A DNA stretch of 64,000 nucleotides, taken from Yponomeuta sedellus (taxonomy: Eukaryota > Arthropoda > Insecta > Lepidoptera > Yponomeutidae). This document shows, one piece after another, positions 9,091 to 18,360 of this stretch. The translations under genes were made by a program, and so were the position numbers. Position 1 is the stretch's first letter. The number at the start of each line of letters is the position of its first letter. The DNA is taken from NCBI GenBank assembly GCA_934045075.1, contig OW203736.1, positions 4,559,591 to 4,623,590 on the forward strand. Direction: 5' to 3'. The notes beneath the pieces were generated by a model. The model saw only the letters and a program-made list of their open reading frames with translations, ran no database searches and had not been told where the DNA came from.

Positions 9091-9255
9091 AGAGGTCCCG
9101 GGTTCGAATCCCGGCTGGGAACAAAAAAAAAGCCCAGGTCTTGGATGTTTACATGTTTGTGATGTCGTTGTTTCCGGTGCTCACGACACAGGGTATCCTA
9201 GTGTGGGGCCAGAAGCAATGTATGTGCTTGTATGTAAATGTTATGTTATGTTAAT
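9091..9255 (+). mobile_element. B-SINE inserted in K, 5'-truncated
   Basis: It starts at the B-box (AAGAGGTCCCGGGTTCGAAT) and carries the A-rich AAAAAAAAAGCCCAGG and the body to ATGTAAATGTTATG. It splits the K repeat between TTGCAAG and TTAGACAAC. Confidence 0.82.
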
Positions 9256-9472
9256 TAGACAACATTTTTTATACCTCCCTTACAAATTTTGGCGACCCTT
9301 TTCGCCCCCTAAGGGGTTGAATTAAAAAAAAAATAAGTCTTATTCCTTACCTACATTATATATAGACCCTCTGTGCAAAATTTCAGCTTCCTAGGTCCAA
9401 CGGCGTGAGCTAGGCGTTGATGAGTGAGTCAGTCAGTCAGGACTTTGAATTTTATTTATATAGACGTATTGT
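9256..9472 (+). repeat. K repeat, right part
   Basis: Continues with TTAGACAACATT, CCCCCTAAGGGGTTG and ends TGAGTGAGTCAGTCAGTCAG then GACTTTGAATTTTA. The K family recurs at 21260-21612 and 28932-29300. Confidence 0.7.
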
Positions 9473-9529
9473 GTAACCTGTCCTACTTAAAAAAAAATTA
9501 CAACTCCTTCCTTCTCCCATGTATCAGGG

Positions 9530-9640
9530 CAGTTTGTCCAGAGATTGTCTGAAAGAGATCACATTTAGTGATAAGGTAGTTGTATGTTCTTTTAGGTTAA
9601 GAATTATCTGTTTTTATGTACAATGAAGTGTTCTCTAACT
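9530..9640 (+). repeat. J-type LINE 3' UTR
   Basis: GTCTGAAAGAGATCACATTT, AGTGATAAGG and a terminal TACAATGAAGTGTTCTCT. The same UTR ends at 7338 and 12430. Confidence 0.55.
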
Positions 9641-9654
9641 TTGTTTCGGGGAAT

Positions 9655-9960
9655 AAAAAAAATTAACGGTTTTTTTTTCGGATTTATGCTCGTTTATTAC
9701 ATTTTTACAATTTTCCGACGTTTCGGCACTCTTTCAGGTACCGTGGTCTCATAAATCAATGCCTAAATCCGTATAAAAACAGTTTTAATTATGTCTAGTG
9801 CTCTGGTACGGATAGCCAGAGGTTGCGGGTTCGAATCCCGGCATGGGTGAAATTTTTAGCCTCTAAATAGGTTATTAAATTTGTTCCTTAGCACGGGTTA
9901 GTGCATTAAAAATAAAAATAGTGTAATCTAGTGCTCTTGTTAACCTTAGAAAATACTGAA
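9655..9960. mobile_element. Inverted-repeat element (N family) with nested TLF
   Basis: Left end: GGATTTATGCTCGTTTATTA, then CCGACGTTTCGGCACT and CAGGTACCGTGGTC. Right end: AAATCCGTATAAAAACAG and, after the nested TLF, CTTGTTAACCTTAGAAAATA. Relatives lie at 18014-18201 and 41521-41790. No transposase is encoded. Confidence 0.65.
9804..9926 (+). mobile_element. TLF copy nested in N, 10-bp TSD
   Basis: Truncated inside the anticodon region (starts TGGTACGGATAGCC) and ends at AAAATAGTGTAA. TCTAGTGCTC is repeated exactly at 9794-9803 and 9927-9936. 5' truncation with a duplication points to retroposition. Confidence 0.85.
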
Positions 9961-10227
9961 TAAAAAAAAGTTTACAGGTAATTTTTTACAGCGACAACTT
10001 TTCTTGTTACACTTTTGAACCTGGTCGTTTAGTCACCCTGTATAGTAATCTAACTAACACATACGAGCCCGTTAACATTCCAACTTGAATGCTATTAATA
10101 CAGCCAACCATACAGAGACCGCCATTAAAATACTATGTTTTATCTTGATTGAGATAATAATGTAACGATAAGTGGGCCAGTGACAAAGCATAGGTAATTC
10201 GTGAGACAGATAGTGAACTTGACAAAA
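9961..10227. other. Unassigned AT-rich DNA
   Basis: Nothing recognised. Confidence 0.4.
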
Positions 10228-10340
10228 CACGATTCCCTAAAACACTACTCAGAGGCAGTTTAAATATTCTGTGGTAAAGGGGAAAAACCTAACCACATAT
10301 TATTCAAACTGCGTCTGAGTAGTGTTTTAGAGGAATCGTC
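10228..10340. repeat. Short inverted repeat
   Basis: CGATTCCCTAAAACACTACT near 10229 pairs with a reverse complement ending at 10340 (AGTAGTGTTTTAGAGGAATC). Arms are about 33 bp with few mismatches and the loop is about 45 bp. It may be a small MITE. Confidence 0.6.
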
Positions 10341-10510
10341 CTTTTAGGGTTCCGTAGCTGAAAACGAAAAAACGGGACCCTTAGGCCAATTTGTTGTCCG
10401 TTCGTGTGTCAAGATTTTATATCTCGGAAATAGGTGAAGCTATCGCGTTAAAATTCAATATACTCAAGCCTACAGTCTCTTGAAGTAATGAAAAAATAAA
10501 ACTATAAAAA
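10341..10510. repeat. Common interspersed repeat fragment (GGGTTCCGTA type)
   Basis: TTTAGGGTTCCGTAGC, AAAAAACGGGACCCTTA and TTTGTTGTCCGT match a repeat style frequent in moths and butterflies. A related end (CTACGGAACCCTCGGT) is at 11468. Confidence 0.5.
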
Positions 10511-10564
10511 AATAAAAAATAAAGGCAATCAGAATTCATAGGGCTGCAAAATTTCTCATCATCA

Positions 10565-10640
10565 TAATCATCGTCGACCCATAATGTCCCCACCGAGGGG
10601 CACGGGTCTCTTCCCTGAAGAAGGTACTCCTAGCAAAATT
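10565..10640 (-). mobile_element. 5S-SINE variant tail fragment
   Basis: ACCCATAATGTCCCCACCGA and GGGCACGGGTCTCTTCCC are the minus strand of the variant tail also seen at 25890 and 61590. Confidence 0.6.
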
Positions 10641-10737
10641 CCTGTGGACCTCAAATATGAAATTTTGCGAGTAATATCGTCTTATATTACAAATACAGAA
10701 AAAAATCTATATCTAAAACCTATGCATTTGAATTCTA

Positions 10738-11056
10738 TATCAACCCTTGTATGTCTCCACTGCTGGGCCTTGGGAGCACGGCATACTCTACCAATAGGGC
10801 CAATTCCGGGTTGGTAGAGGAGGGTTGGAGGACAGTGGCGAGCCTTACTGTCAGAAGTTATCAAGCCCGCCCAAAAGGCCTCTGACATGGCTTAACGACT
10901 GCCGTTACATTACTACGGCTTAACGTGCCTTGTGAAGCACGGAAGCGCTCGGAAAAGTCACGGGACGGTCACCCACCTGACCGCGCCTGTTGTTGCTTAA
11001 CTCAAGTTATTGATTCTAATTACTCGGTTTGACTAGGTCACGAGCGTTTCACTAGG
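10738..11056 (-). mobile_element. 5S-SINE, near full length
   Basis: The tail complement TATCAACCCTTGTATGTC is at left. The 5S-derived head is at right: on the minus strand GTTAAGCAACAACAGGCGCG, then GGTCAGG and TGGGTGACCGTCCCG. The body has small indels. Confidence 0.83.
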
Positions 11057-11171
11057 ACAACGTGCTTAACGTGCTTCGCAAAAGACATTTCATCAAACCA
11101 AGTAATAAATATAGCATTGGAAAGCTTGGATTTGAAAACTGCGAGACAACATTCCTAAAATATTTATAGTA

Positions 11172-11432
11172 CTATATTATTTTTAATGCACTAACCCGTG
11201 CTAAGGACAATTTAAAAAACCTATTTAGAGGCTAAAAATTCCACCCATGCCGGAAATCTCACATAAATTCTCATTCTCTGTACGTAATACAGAGAATATT
11301 GTAAAGAGGTTCGAAATTTCACTGATGCTGGTGAGTCGCCCATTAGCTCAGTTGGAAAGAGCGCTGGCACGGATAGCCAGAAGTCGTGGGTTCGAATCCC
11401 GGCATGGGTGGAATTTTTAGCCTCTGAATAGG
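11172..11432 (-). mobile_element. TLF foldback derivative with 11-bp TSD
   Basis: The 3' tail complement is at left. A short antisense arm (AAAAACCTATTTAGAGGC through CCCATGCCGG), the spacer and a full sense tRNA-like block follow. TATTTATAGTA is duplicated exactly at 11161-11171 and 11433-11443. Confidence 0.85.
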
Positions 11433-11443
11433 TATTTATAGTA

Positions 11444-12052
11444 TGTAAGTATATTACAACAATTTTCTACGGAACCCTCGGTGAATGAGTCCAACTTGTA
11501 ACGCCACCAAGTAGATTGCACGCGTGTTAAGGCTGACGTGCCGCCGATTACGACTGTCAGGCAAAAGTAGCCAACCTAGAAGTATTCGTAGATTAAGATA
11601 AATACAACAAGATACGATCGCGACATAATGCGACATTTTGTTGCTCCGTCGATCGAGATTTGGAGCGCTTCGAAACAATGAGACAGGTTTTTGTCACAGT
11701 TTTGGGCGCCTTTTTTGTTTCGAAAGTCATTCAAGTAGTTAATCCGGATGTTAATGACAATCCAGAAAATTTATTCAAGTGGAAGACAATCTTTGTGCCT
11801 CGGACTCGTGATTGACAGGTGATTGCTACGCAATAACTAGAGGCTGGGTGCTTGACAAAATAAAAACGTAATTGCGATAATGTTTGCCTATAATTATGCT
11901 AGTTGAAGCCGCTTGTAGAATTGGCGCTGATTTGGTCACATCAGGGCCACCGATCCGATTTGATGTAGGTACATTGACTGACCGATTAACACAATCATTG
12001 TTATTATTCTTACTTGATCTTTCATTACTACTTATTAACATTACCTAGATTT
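11444..12052. other. Unassigned DNA
   Basis: Apart from the repeat end near 11468 (CTACGGAACCCTCGGT), nothing is recognised. Confidence 0.4.
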
Positions 12053-12061
12053 AAGAAATCA

Positions 12062-12369
12062 CAACAGGCGCGGTAAGGTACACGATGGGCAACCGTCCCG
12101 TGACTACCGCTAGTGGCATTTTTCCGAGCGCTTCCGTGCTTCGCAAGGCACGTTAAGCCGTTGGTGCCAGGTGTCATGTAAGGGTAGTCGTTAAGCAATG
12201 TCAGAGGCCTTATGGGCGGTTTGGTAACTTCTGACAGTACGGCACGCCACTGTCTTACAAGCCTCCACCAACCCGGACTTGGCCCCCGTGGTGGTGTATG
12301 GCCTAGCCTTCCTGCGATGCAGGAAGAGACCCGTGCCCCAGCAATGAGGACATACAAGGGTTGATAACG
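12062..12369 (+). mobile_element. 5S-SINE with 9-bp TSD
   Basis: Starts inside the 5S-derived head (CAACAGGCGCGGTAAGG) and ends GACATACAAGGGTTGATAAC. AAGAAATCA is repeated at 12053-12061 and 12370-12378. The C-box is degenerate (GATGGGCAACCG). Confidence 0.85.
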
Positions 12370-12394
12370 AAGAAATCATGGTTGTAATATTTTT

Positions 12395-12430
12395 CTGGCT
12401 ATGCAATAAAGTGTTCTCTATCTATCCATG
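12395..12430 (+). repeat. LINE 3' terminal tail
   Basis: GCAATAAAGTGTTCTCTATC is the polyadenylation-signal end of the J-type LINE. It leads into the microsatellite downstream. Confidence 0.5.
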
Positions 12431-12470
12431 TATTATTAATAAATACATTCATTCAGTCGTGCGTTCGTTA

Positions 12471-12719
12471 ATTTATGCGTTCGTTCGTTCGGTTGTTCGT
12501 TCGGTTGTTCGTTCGTTCGTTCGTTCGTTCGTTCGTTCGTTCGTTCGTTCGTTCTTTCCTTCGTTCGTTCGTTCGTTCGTTCGTTCGTTCGTTCGTTCGT
12601 TCGTTCGTTCGTTCGTTCGTTCGTTCGTTCGTTCGTTCGTTCGTTCGTTCGTTCGTTCGTTCGTCCGTCCGTCCGTCCGTCCGTTCGTTCGTTCGTTTGT
12701 TCGTTCATTCATTCTATCC
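12471..12719 (+). repeat. (TTCG)n microsatellite, about 250 bp
   Basis: Uninterrupted TTCG runs with TTCC/TTCT/TTCA/GTCC variants at the edges. Open frames in all phases (poly FVRS or NERT) are artefacts of the 4-bp period. Confidence 0.95.
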
Positions 12720-13027
12720 ATAGCCGCCCTACCACTGTGGCATGGCCAGTTTATAGAGCTCAATAAAAGGTGGTATGATAACGCCATCTTGCCATATGTA
12801 ATGTGTAGGTAAGCGAAAAATCAGCGAGTTTTCTTGCATTGTCGCGATAAAGTGGTAAAGTCGCCTGAACTCTGTTCCAGAACCCAGAGGGGCCACCGAA
12901 ACCATAATCCATTCCACCTTCTCCTATATTACGCCAATCACATCCTGAACGATTCCAATCATGATCTCTTAATTTATACACACCAGAAAACAAAATACAT
13001 ACAAAGGCTTACATATTAAGTATTACC
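12720..13027. other. Unassigned DNA with open minus frame
   Basis: Minus-strand 12993-12760 is open for 77 codons (YDWN-like start, GEGGMDYGFGGPSGFWNR). I do not recognise it. It is likely chance or a decayed element. Confidence 0.3.
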
Positions 13028-13110
13028 TTATACAATTGGCGGTCTTATCACTAAAAGCGATATCTTCCAGACAACCTTGGGAGGGATAGAAATGAAAGTT
13101 AGTATGGAAT
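13028..13110 (-). repeat. J-type LINE 3' UTR fragment
   Basis: Plus-strand ACAATTGGCGGTCTTATC, CTAAAAGCGATATCTTCC and AGACAACCTTGGGAGG. Better copies are at 49900 and 50800. Confidence 0.6.
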
Positions 13111-13129
13111 TGGACAGTTAGACGCCAGG

Positions 13130-13195
13130 ATCCTGGCTAATAGCAGTCCCTGGTCTCTGCCTCCCCTCTGAGATTCAGGCGTGAGCTTATGTTAT
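13130..13195 (+). pseudogene. LINE-GIQA 3' end
   Basis: AGTCCCTGGTCTCTGCCTCC and CTCTGAGATTCAGGCGTGAG encode the decayed SLVSAYPSGIQA ending and stop. Confidence 0.65.
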
Positions 13196-13235
13196 ACGTT
13201 TGTACTTCTATTGTGTGATCGTAAGCAACTTATGA

Positions 13236-13556
13236 GCTATGCTCGGAGTTTCTATGAAGGATAGGATACGTAACGAATGCATCCGACAGAGAACCAAAGT
13301 TATCGACATAGCTCAGAGAATTGGCAAGCTGAAGTGGCAGTAGGCTGGCCACATCTCGCGAAGAATCGACAATCGTTGGAGTAAACGTGGTCTTGAGTGG
13401 AGACCGCAACTCGGCAAACGTAGTGTAGTATACCCTCCGACCAGGTGGGATGACGATCTGCGAAAAGCTGCAGGCAGACACTGGATGTGGCAAGCTGAAG
13501 ACAGGGCGCTATGGCGCTCATTAGGGGAGGGCAATGTCCAGCAGTGGACTACATAA
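13236..13556 (+). pseudogene. RTE-type LINE C-terminus
   Basis: A continuous frame reads AMLGVSMKDRIRNECIRQRT, KLKWQ-stop-AGHISRR, RPQLGKRSV, PPTRWDDDLRKAAGRHWM and RALWRSLGEGNVQQWTT before TAA at 13554. This is the conserved C-terminal region of RTE-type retrotransposon polyproteins. One in-frame TAG replaces the Trp expected after KWQ, and RT/endonuclease domains are missing. The 3' end is followed by AGAAGAAGAAG, a trinucleotide tail common to this family here. Confidence 0.85.
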
Positions 13557-13564
13557 ATATAGCC

Positions 13565-14198
13565 TAAAGAAGAAGAAGACGAAGAAGGAGCAACATATTA
13601 TTTAATTCACAGTGCTTTAAAAGAATTATCACCATAACAACATGTAATACTCTTTAGAAATCCTTATCATTATGACTGCTTAAGACCAAACCCAGCAAAT
13701 CGTTTCGCCCATTCTTACTAACTTAAGTTTAATGCGTATGTTAATCTCCCGTTTTGGAGCCGAACGGTCATTAAACAACAGTTACCGGACACGATTTGTT
13801 CGCCAAATTAATTAAAAGTAAAAACCTCGCAAATTGCCTTCAATAATTCAACTACACCATTCGCCTAACATATTTTCGTAATTCACTGCAGGTTTGGACG
13901 CTTATCCTGCGAACAAAAAGTATCGCAGTGCAGGCCACTGTATTCTGGTTGACCGGTCGATAGTTTAATCGGCGCACAATATTTTGCTACCGCGCGTTTC
14001 GGGTCCAATCTCGTAGGCTATCTTGATCGTTATAATTGTGATGGGCAATCGGGCTTAGATGAGCGGCTTTTTTATTGTGCTATAGACCCTCTTATTGTAA
14101 CCGGCTTTGGTAAAAGAACGCTGAATAAACCGAAAATCGCTTAGGAACACGAGAATAAAAAAAACATCTCGCCATTTTACATTCTACCCATTAGTAAG
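13565..14198. other. Unassigned AT-rich DNA
   Basis: Nothing recognised. Confidence 0.4.
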
Positions 14199-14455
14199 TT
14201 AGACCTGAGATTTCCACACTTAGCCTCATAGTTGGGCCATTGTACGTAGCAAGCGCTGAGGTTCGTTAACATTTCAGACGCTAGGGTTTCCTTACGATGT
14301 TTTCCTTCACCGTCGACGAGTGGTATTGCTACTATAATTTCACAAATGTACATAACTTAGAAAACAAAGTCATTGGTACATGCCGGGGTTCGAACCCACG
14401 ACCTCCCGATTGAGAGGCCGGCGTTGTACACCGCTCCGCTACCACCGCCCATTCT
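14199..14455 (-). mobile_element. E1-SINE, near complete
   Basis: Tail complement GTTGGGCCATTGTACGTAGC, shared body (GATGTTTTCCTTCACCG, CAAAGTCATTGGTACATGCC) and tRNA-like head at right (B-box complement GGGGTTCGAACCC). Confidence 0.8.
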
Positions 14456-14472
14456 TCCCATTATTAAGGTTC

Positions 14473-15477
14473 AGAGTCCACTTAAGTCCACGTGTATAAC
14501 GCTTGATGTGAAGCACAATGTCACAACCTGAAAATTATCACAGATACAAAGACAGATATTTATTCATAACTTGCTGACCCCAGCGAACTTCGTACCGCCT
14601 AACAGTCGATTCTTTAATTTTTTTTAATTTTTCTCTCCGTAAGAACCATCTTCGTACTTCGAGGAATATTCTAAAAAAAGAATTAGCGAAATCGGTTCAG
14701 CTGCTCTCGAGATTGGCGCTTACCAACACATTCAGCGAGTCATTTTTATATTATAGATTTATATTACACGTCAAAAATTACTAACAATTCATTTAATTAT
14801 TGTAGTAGAATTATAGATTTCATACGGTTACAAAATATTGCAAGTCACAGTCAAATAAATTACCAAAAACCGTAATAAATTAAAATAAAAAGTACCCGGA
14901 ACCGGCGTGCGCGCATGCAACGACTTATGAACGTTGATGAAGCGAAGGTGATCTGTCAGGATCGTGGCAAGTAGAGTCCACTAAAGTCCACGTGTATAAC
15001 GCTTGATGTGAAGCAGAACGTCACAACCTGACAATTATCACAGATAAAAAGACAGATATTTATTCATAACTTGCTGACCCAGCGAACTTAGTACCGCCTA
15101 ACAGTCGATTCTTTATTTTTTTTTTTATTTTTCTCTCCGTAAGAACCATCCTCGTACTTACTTCGAGGAATATTCTAAAAAAAGAATTAGCGAAATCGGT
15201 TCAGCTGCTCTCGAGATTGGCGCTTACCAACACATTCAGCGAGTCATTTTTATATTATACATTTATATTACACGTCAAAAATTAATAACAATTCATTAAA
15301 CTATTATAGTAGAATTATAGATTTCATACGGTTACAAAATATTGCAAGTCACAGTCAAATAAATTACCAAAAACCGTAATAAATTAAAATAAAAAGTACC
15401 CGGAACCGGCGTGCGCGCATGCAACGACTTATGAACGTTGATGAAGCGAAGGTGATCTGTCAGGATCGTGGCAAGTG
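14473..15477 (+). repeat. 500-bp direct tandem duplication
   Basis: 14473-14972 is repeated at 14973-15477. The copies differ by only scattered substitutions and small indels. Each includes AGAGTCCACT, an H repeat (about 14570-14757 and 15070-15265) and a LINE-GIQA end. The junction is GGCAAGT/AGAGTCCAC. Confidence 0.9.
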
Positions 15478-15535
15478 GCAGTCCCTGGTCTATGCTTACC
15501 CCTCTTGGATACAGGCGTGAGGTTATGTATGTATA
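15399..15535 (+). pseudogene. LINE-GIQA C-terminal end
   Basis: Encodes QRLMNVDEAKVICQDRGKW then QSLV. The following LVYAYPSWIQA-like stretch carries a small frame disruption, then a stop and TTATGTATGTAT, the seed of the family's tetranucleotide tail. Best preserved copy of this ending in the window; the duplicate at 14884-14972 stops at the duplication junction. Confidence 0.78.
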
Positions 15536-15541
15536 AAATTA

Positions 15542-15710
15542 AAATAAGATAAGTATATTCCTTATTGTACACCATAGCGCATAATATTATAAACATGTAA
15601 AGATACAGAGTACAATTGCCTGCCTTACTGCTAAAAGCAATTTCCTTCAGACAATCTCATGACGGAAACTTGCTGAAGGAAATTAGAGAGTGTTAGTCGG
15701 TGAAAACACT
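15542..15710 (-). repeat. J-type LINE 3' UTR
   Basis: Plus-strand AAGATAAGTATATTCCTTAT, TGTACACCATAGCG, CTAAAAGCAATTTCC. On the minus strand it ends with an AATAAGG-like signal and a TCTTA-repeat tail. Confidence 0.65.
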
Positions 15711-15834
15711 ATCGACGATGACAATTTCACAGTCCTAGTAATTTCCAGTTAACTATCAATGGTAATTCTTAACTCGTACATTGCAAGTGCGGGTGACGGA
15801 TTAAAAACTCTATACGTCATCCGCCCTAAGAGTG

Positions 15835-16065
15835 GTGTTCATATCCCACGCCGGAACACTTTGTTATCCAAGTTATTGTTATTTGTAGTTTGTTATTTGT
15901 CCATGTTCATTTGTGAAGTAATTGTAGGAATACATACCACTCACAAATTGTGAAGGAAAACCTCGTCAGGAAGCCTTATTGTCTTCATTGTTAATATACC
16001 TCAGCGCTGGCTACGTACAATGGCCTAACTATTAAGCTAAGTGCGGAAATCTCAGGTCTAACCAC
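15835..16065 (+). mobile_element. E1-SINE, decayed head
   Basis: Body CACTCACAAATTGTGAAGGA and tail GGCTACGTACAATGGCC, AAGTGCGGAAATCTCAGGTC. The tRNA-like head is barely recognisable. Confidence 0.62.
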
Positions 16066-16167
16066 AGCACAGAGAAATTTTGTGGGCCTAACTACATCAT
16101 CAACCTCAACGTAATCTTTAGTTGCGCTTATTGAAGATGAGAACCCGAGGAATACTAACAAAATGTA

Positions 16168-17398
16168 TTAAAAAACCTAGTAAGAGGCTACAAATTCCAC
16201 CCATGCCGGGACTCGAACCCGCGACCTCTGGCTAACCGTGCCAGCGCTCTCCCAGCTGTACTAATGGGCGACTGCCGACATCAGTGAAATTTCGAACCTC
16301 TTTACAACACTCTCTGTATTACGTACAGGCAGCAACATCTGGCTGAAGCAATTTGCATCACTTGCAGCACTGCCGTGTCCTGACAAGACACTATAATTTA
16401 AAAACAGGCATTTTCCAGAAAACGCCAAAAACATTTCGTTAAGAAAATTCCGCATAGATACTTCAAATCAAAACAGATTACTTTAAAAATTTTACATGTG
16501 TTAAACAATAGTGCACATAATTATGCCGTAACTAGTTAATTTATATTTTTTGTATACTATAGACTCTAATTGAAAATCTAGAATTTTCGCACTGAATACC
16601 CGCTTTTTTTCTTGACGAATAGGAAAAGGTTTTAAAGTTGTTATGACAAAACACTGCATCTACAGTTATTTGGCATAAAAATCACGCGCATGTTTTGGCA
16701 AAACACGGTACCTATCTGTACGAGACAGTACAGCAAGAAGGTGCATGGCACATACTAAAAAGGTTAATTTTCTTTTTATTTGAAATAGTTGTGTTTTGTT
16801 ATTTGTCACTATGCATCTTCACCTAGAACTATTAAGATGTCTTAGTCAATGTTTTATTTTTATTACTAATACAGTCCATTAATATCTATAAACTTATGTT
16901 TGATTGCGACCCAAACACTATCTATAGAAACAGTATTTTGTCAAAACAGGTCTCTATAATATTGGCTATACAGTCTTATTTACAATGACTGATTGGCGTA
17001 TTATTAAAACTTTTTCCATATTTTTTGATGCCATACCATGTACTTAAGGGCGAAGAATTGAATTATTCATGTTACTTCAAAACACTGTATCTATAGATAC
17101 AGTGTTTTGTATCACTGTTGTGTGTGTTATGACATGATTGTGTTATGACAAAACACTGTATCTATAGATACAGTGTTTTGTCATAACACGGCAGTGCAGC
17201 CCCGAGTACCTACTTTGCAGTTAGGTTTTATATCGGAATGATATCGCTGTACCCACATGATTATATTCTTTTTTTTTGCGGTTACCCAAAGTTCGCGAGT
17301 TCGAGACCCGGCATGGGTGTAATTTTTAGCCTCTAAATAGGTTTTTAAAAATTGTCCTTAGCACAGGTTAGTGCATTAAAAAAATACATAAAATGTGT
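16168..17398. mobile_element. TLF foldback element split by a CACTA-type insertion
   Basis: Left part 16168-16367: antisense arm with tRNA block and spacer. Right part 17196-17398: remainder of the spacer (CAGCCCCGAGTACCTACTTT), then a sense half-block and the tail GCACAGGTTAGTGC. Flanks AAAATGTATTAAAAAA and AAAATGTGTTAAAAAA suggest a target duplication with one change. The element is older than the 828-bp insertion it contains. Confidence 0.72.
16368..17195. mobile_element. Non-autonomous CACTA (EnSpm)-like element
   Basis: Ends are CACTGCCGTGTCCTGACAAG and the reverse complement of CACTGCCGTGTTATGACAAA, so they are inverted and begin CACTG. The trinucleotide CAG is present on each side and occurs once in uninterrupted TLF copies. 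Repeated subterminal GACAAAACACTG motifs occur at both ends, including perfect palindromes of 32 bp (17078-17109) and 48 bp (17141-17188). CACTG ends, 3-bp duplication and subterminal repeats fit the CACTA superfamily. No transposase frame is present. Confidence 0.75.
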
Positions 17399-17754
17399 TA
17401 AAAAACGTTCTTCGACCAGCGGAACCCCAAAAGCACAAAGCGTCCGCATCGAATTTGATATTTTCGAGTGGGAATCGTAAATCGAATGCGGTTTAGCTAC
17501 CAAATAGTAGTCGATTAATCAATTGGCCACAATGGATGCTTTCTAGTGCGCGCGCGCACAGATTTCGACTCGATTGGGTTATTTATGCGGCCGGTTTCGG
17601 CTGTGGACAACGTAGGTGGAGTACAGGGTGTAGAGAACAGGTAAACGGCAAATTGAAAACATATCCACCTACGCAATGAACTATCCAAAAAACTTAAAAT
17701 ACTATGGAAAATTTTAATTTCTCGCCATGCTACTAGCATTTCACGTCAATAAAT

Positions 17755-17830
17755 AAATCCTTGCATATAAACTCACGCCGGTATCGCGAATGGGTAGGAG
17801 AGATTGGGGCCACAAGAAAGAGGGCAATGG
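17755..17830 (-). pseudogene. LINE-GIQA 3'-end remnant
   Basis: Plus-strand AACTCACGCCGGTATCGCGA then ATGGGTAGGAGAGATTGG is a decayed complement of the GIQA coding end. Confidence 0.5.
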
Positions 17831-17864
17831 GCTGGTGAATCAAAACTCTACTACCAACGGTATA

Positions 17865-18000
17865 CGGTTTTTTTTGTCAATATTTTCTCCAAAATGATTT
17901 AGATTTTGAAATGGACACCTAGGTTATTTTGTAACGTTCAATAAGACACTCACTGTTTTTGTGCAAATTTGAATAAAATACTTTGTTTTTTTTGTTTGTT
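17865..18000 (+). repeat. LINE 3' UTR, relative of 441-650
   Basis: CAAAATGATTTAGATTTTGA, ATGGACACCTAGG, GAATAAAATAC and a TTTG tail match the UTR of the minus-strand LINE at 441-849. Confidence 0.65.
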
Positions 18001-18214
18001 TGTATAGTTCAGTATTTTCTAAGGTTAACACGAGCAGTAGACATAATTAAAACTGTTTTTATACGGATTTATGCTCGTTTATTACATTTTTACAATTTTC
18101 CAACGTTTCGGCACTTTTTCAGGTGCCGTGGTCCCTAAATGTAATAATAATAAATAAAAATGTAATAAACGAGCATAAATCCGTATAAAAACAGTTTTAA
18201 TTGTATAGTTCAGT
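18001..18214. mobile_element. N-family inverted-repeat element, 13-bp flanking repeats
   Basis: Inner arms AATTAAAACTGTTTTTATAC / GTATAAAAACAGTTTTAATT continue to about 48 bp of perfect inversion. The unique part holds CAACGTTTCGGCACTT and CAGGTGCCGTGGTC. TGTATAGTTCAGT flanks both sides (18001-18013, 18202-18214). Confidence 0.72.
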
Positions 18215-18227
18215 TCAACATAGCAAC

Positions 18228-18360
18228 TACAACCGTAAAAACCTATTTAGAGGCTAAAAATTCCACCAATGCCGGGACTCGAACCCGCGACCTCTGGCTA
18301 ACCGTGCCAGCGCTCTCCCAACTGAGCTAATGGGTGACACGGTGAAATTTTGAACGTTAT
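18228..18360 (-). mobile_element. TLF antisense-arm fragment
   Basis: AAAAACCTATTTAGAGGC, antisense tRNA-like block (CGGGACTCGAACCCG) and truncated spacer ending GGTGAAATTTTG. Confidence 0.75.

Noticed and set aside
12378..12812. FVRS/NERT repeat proteins on both strands
   Set aside because: Produced by the (TTCG)n array; open in multiple frames on both strands.
14473..15477. Long terminal repeats of an LTR element
   Set aside because: The two 500-bp copies are directly adjacent with no internal region, and no TG...CA ends or primer-binding site are seen.
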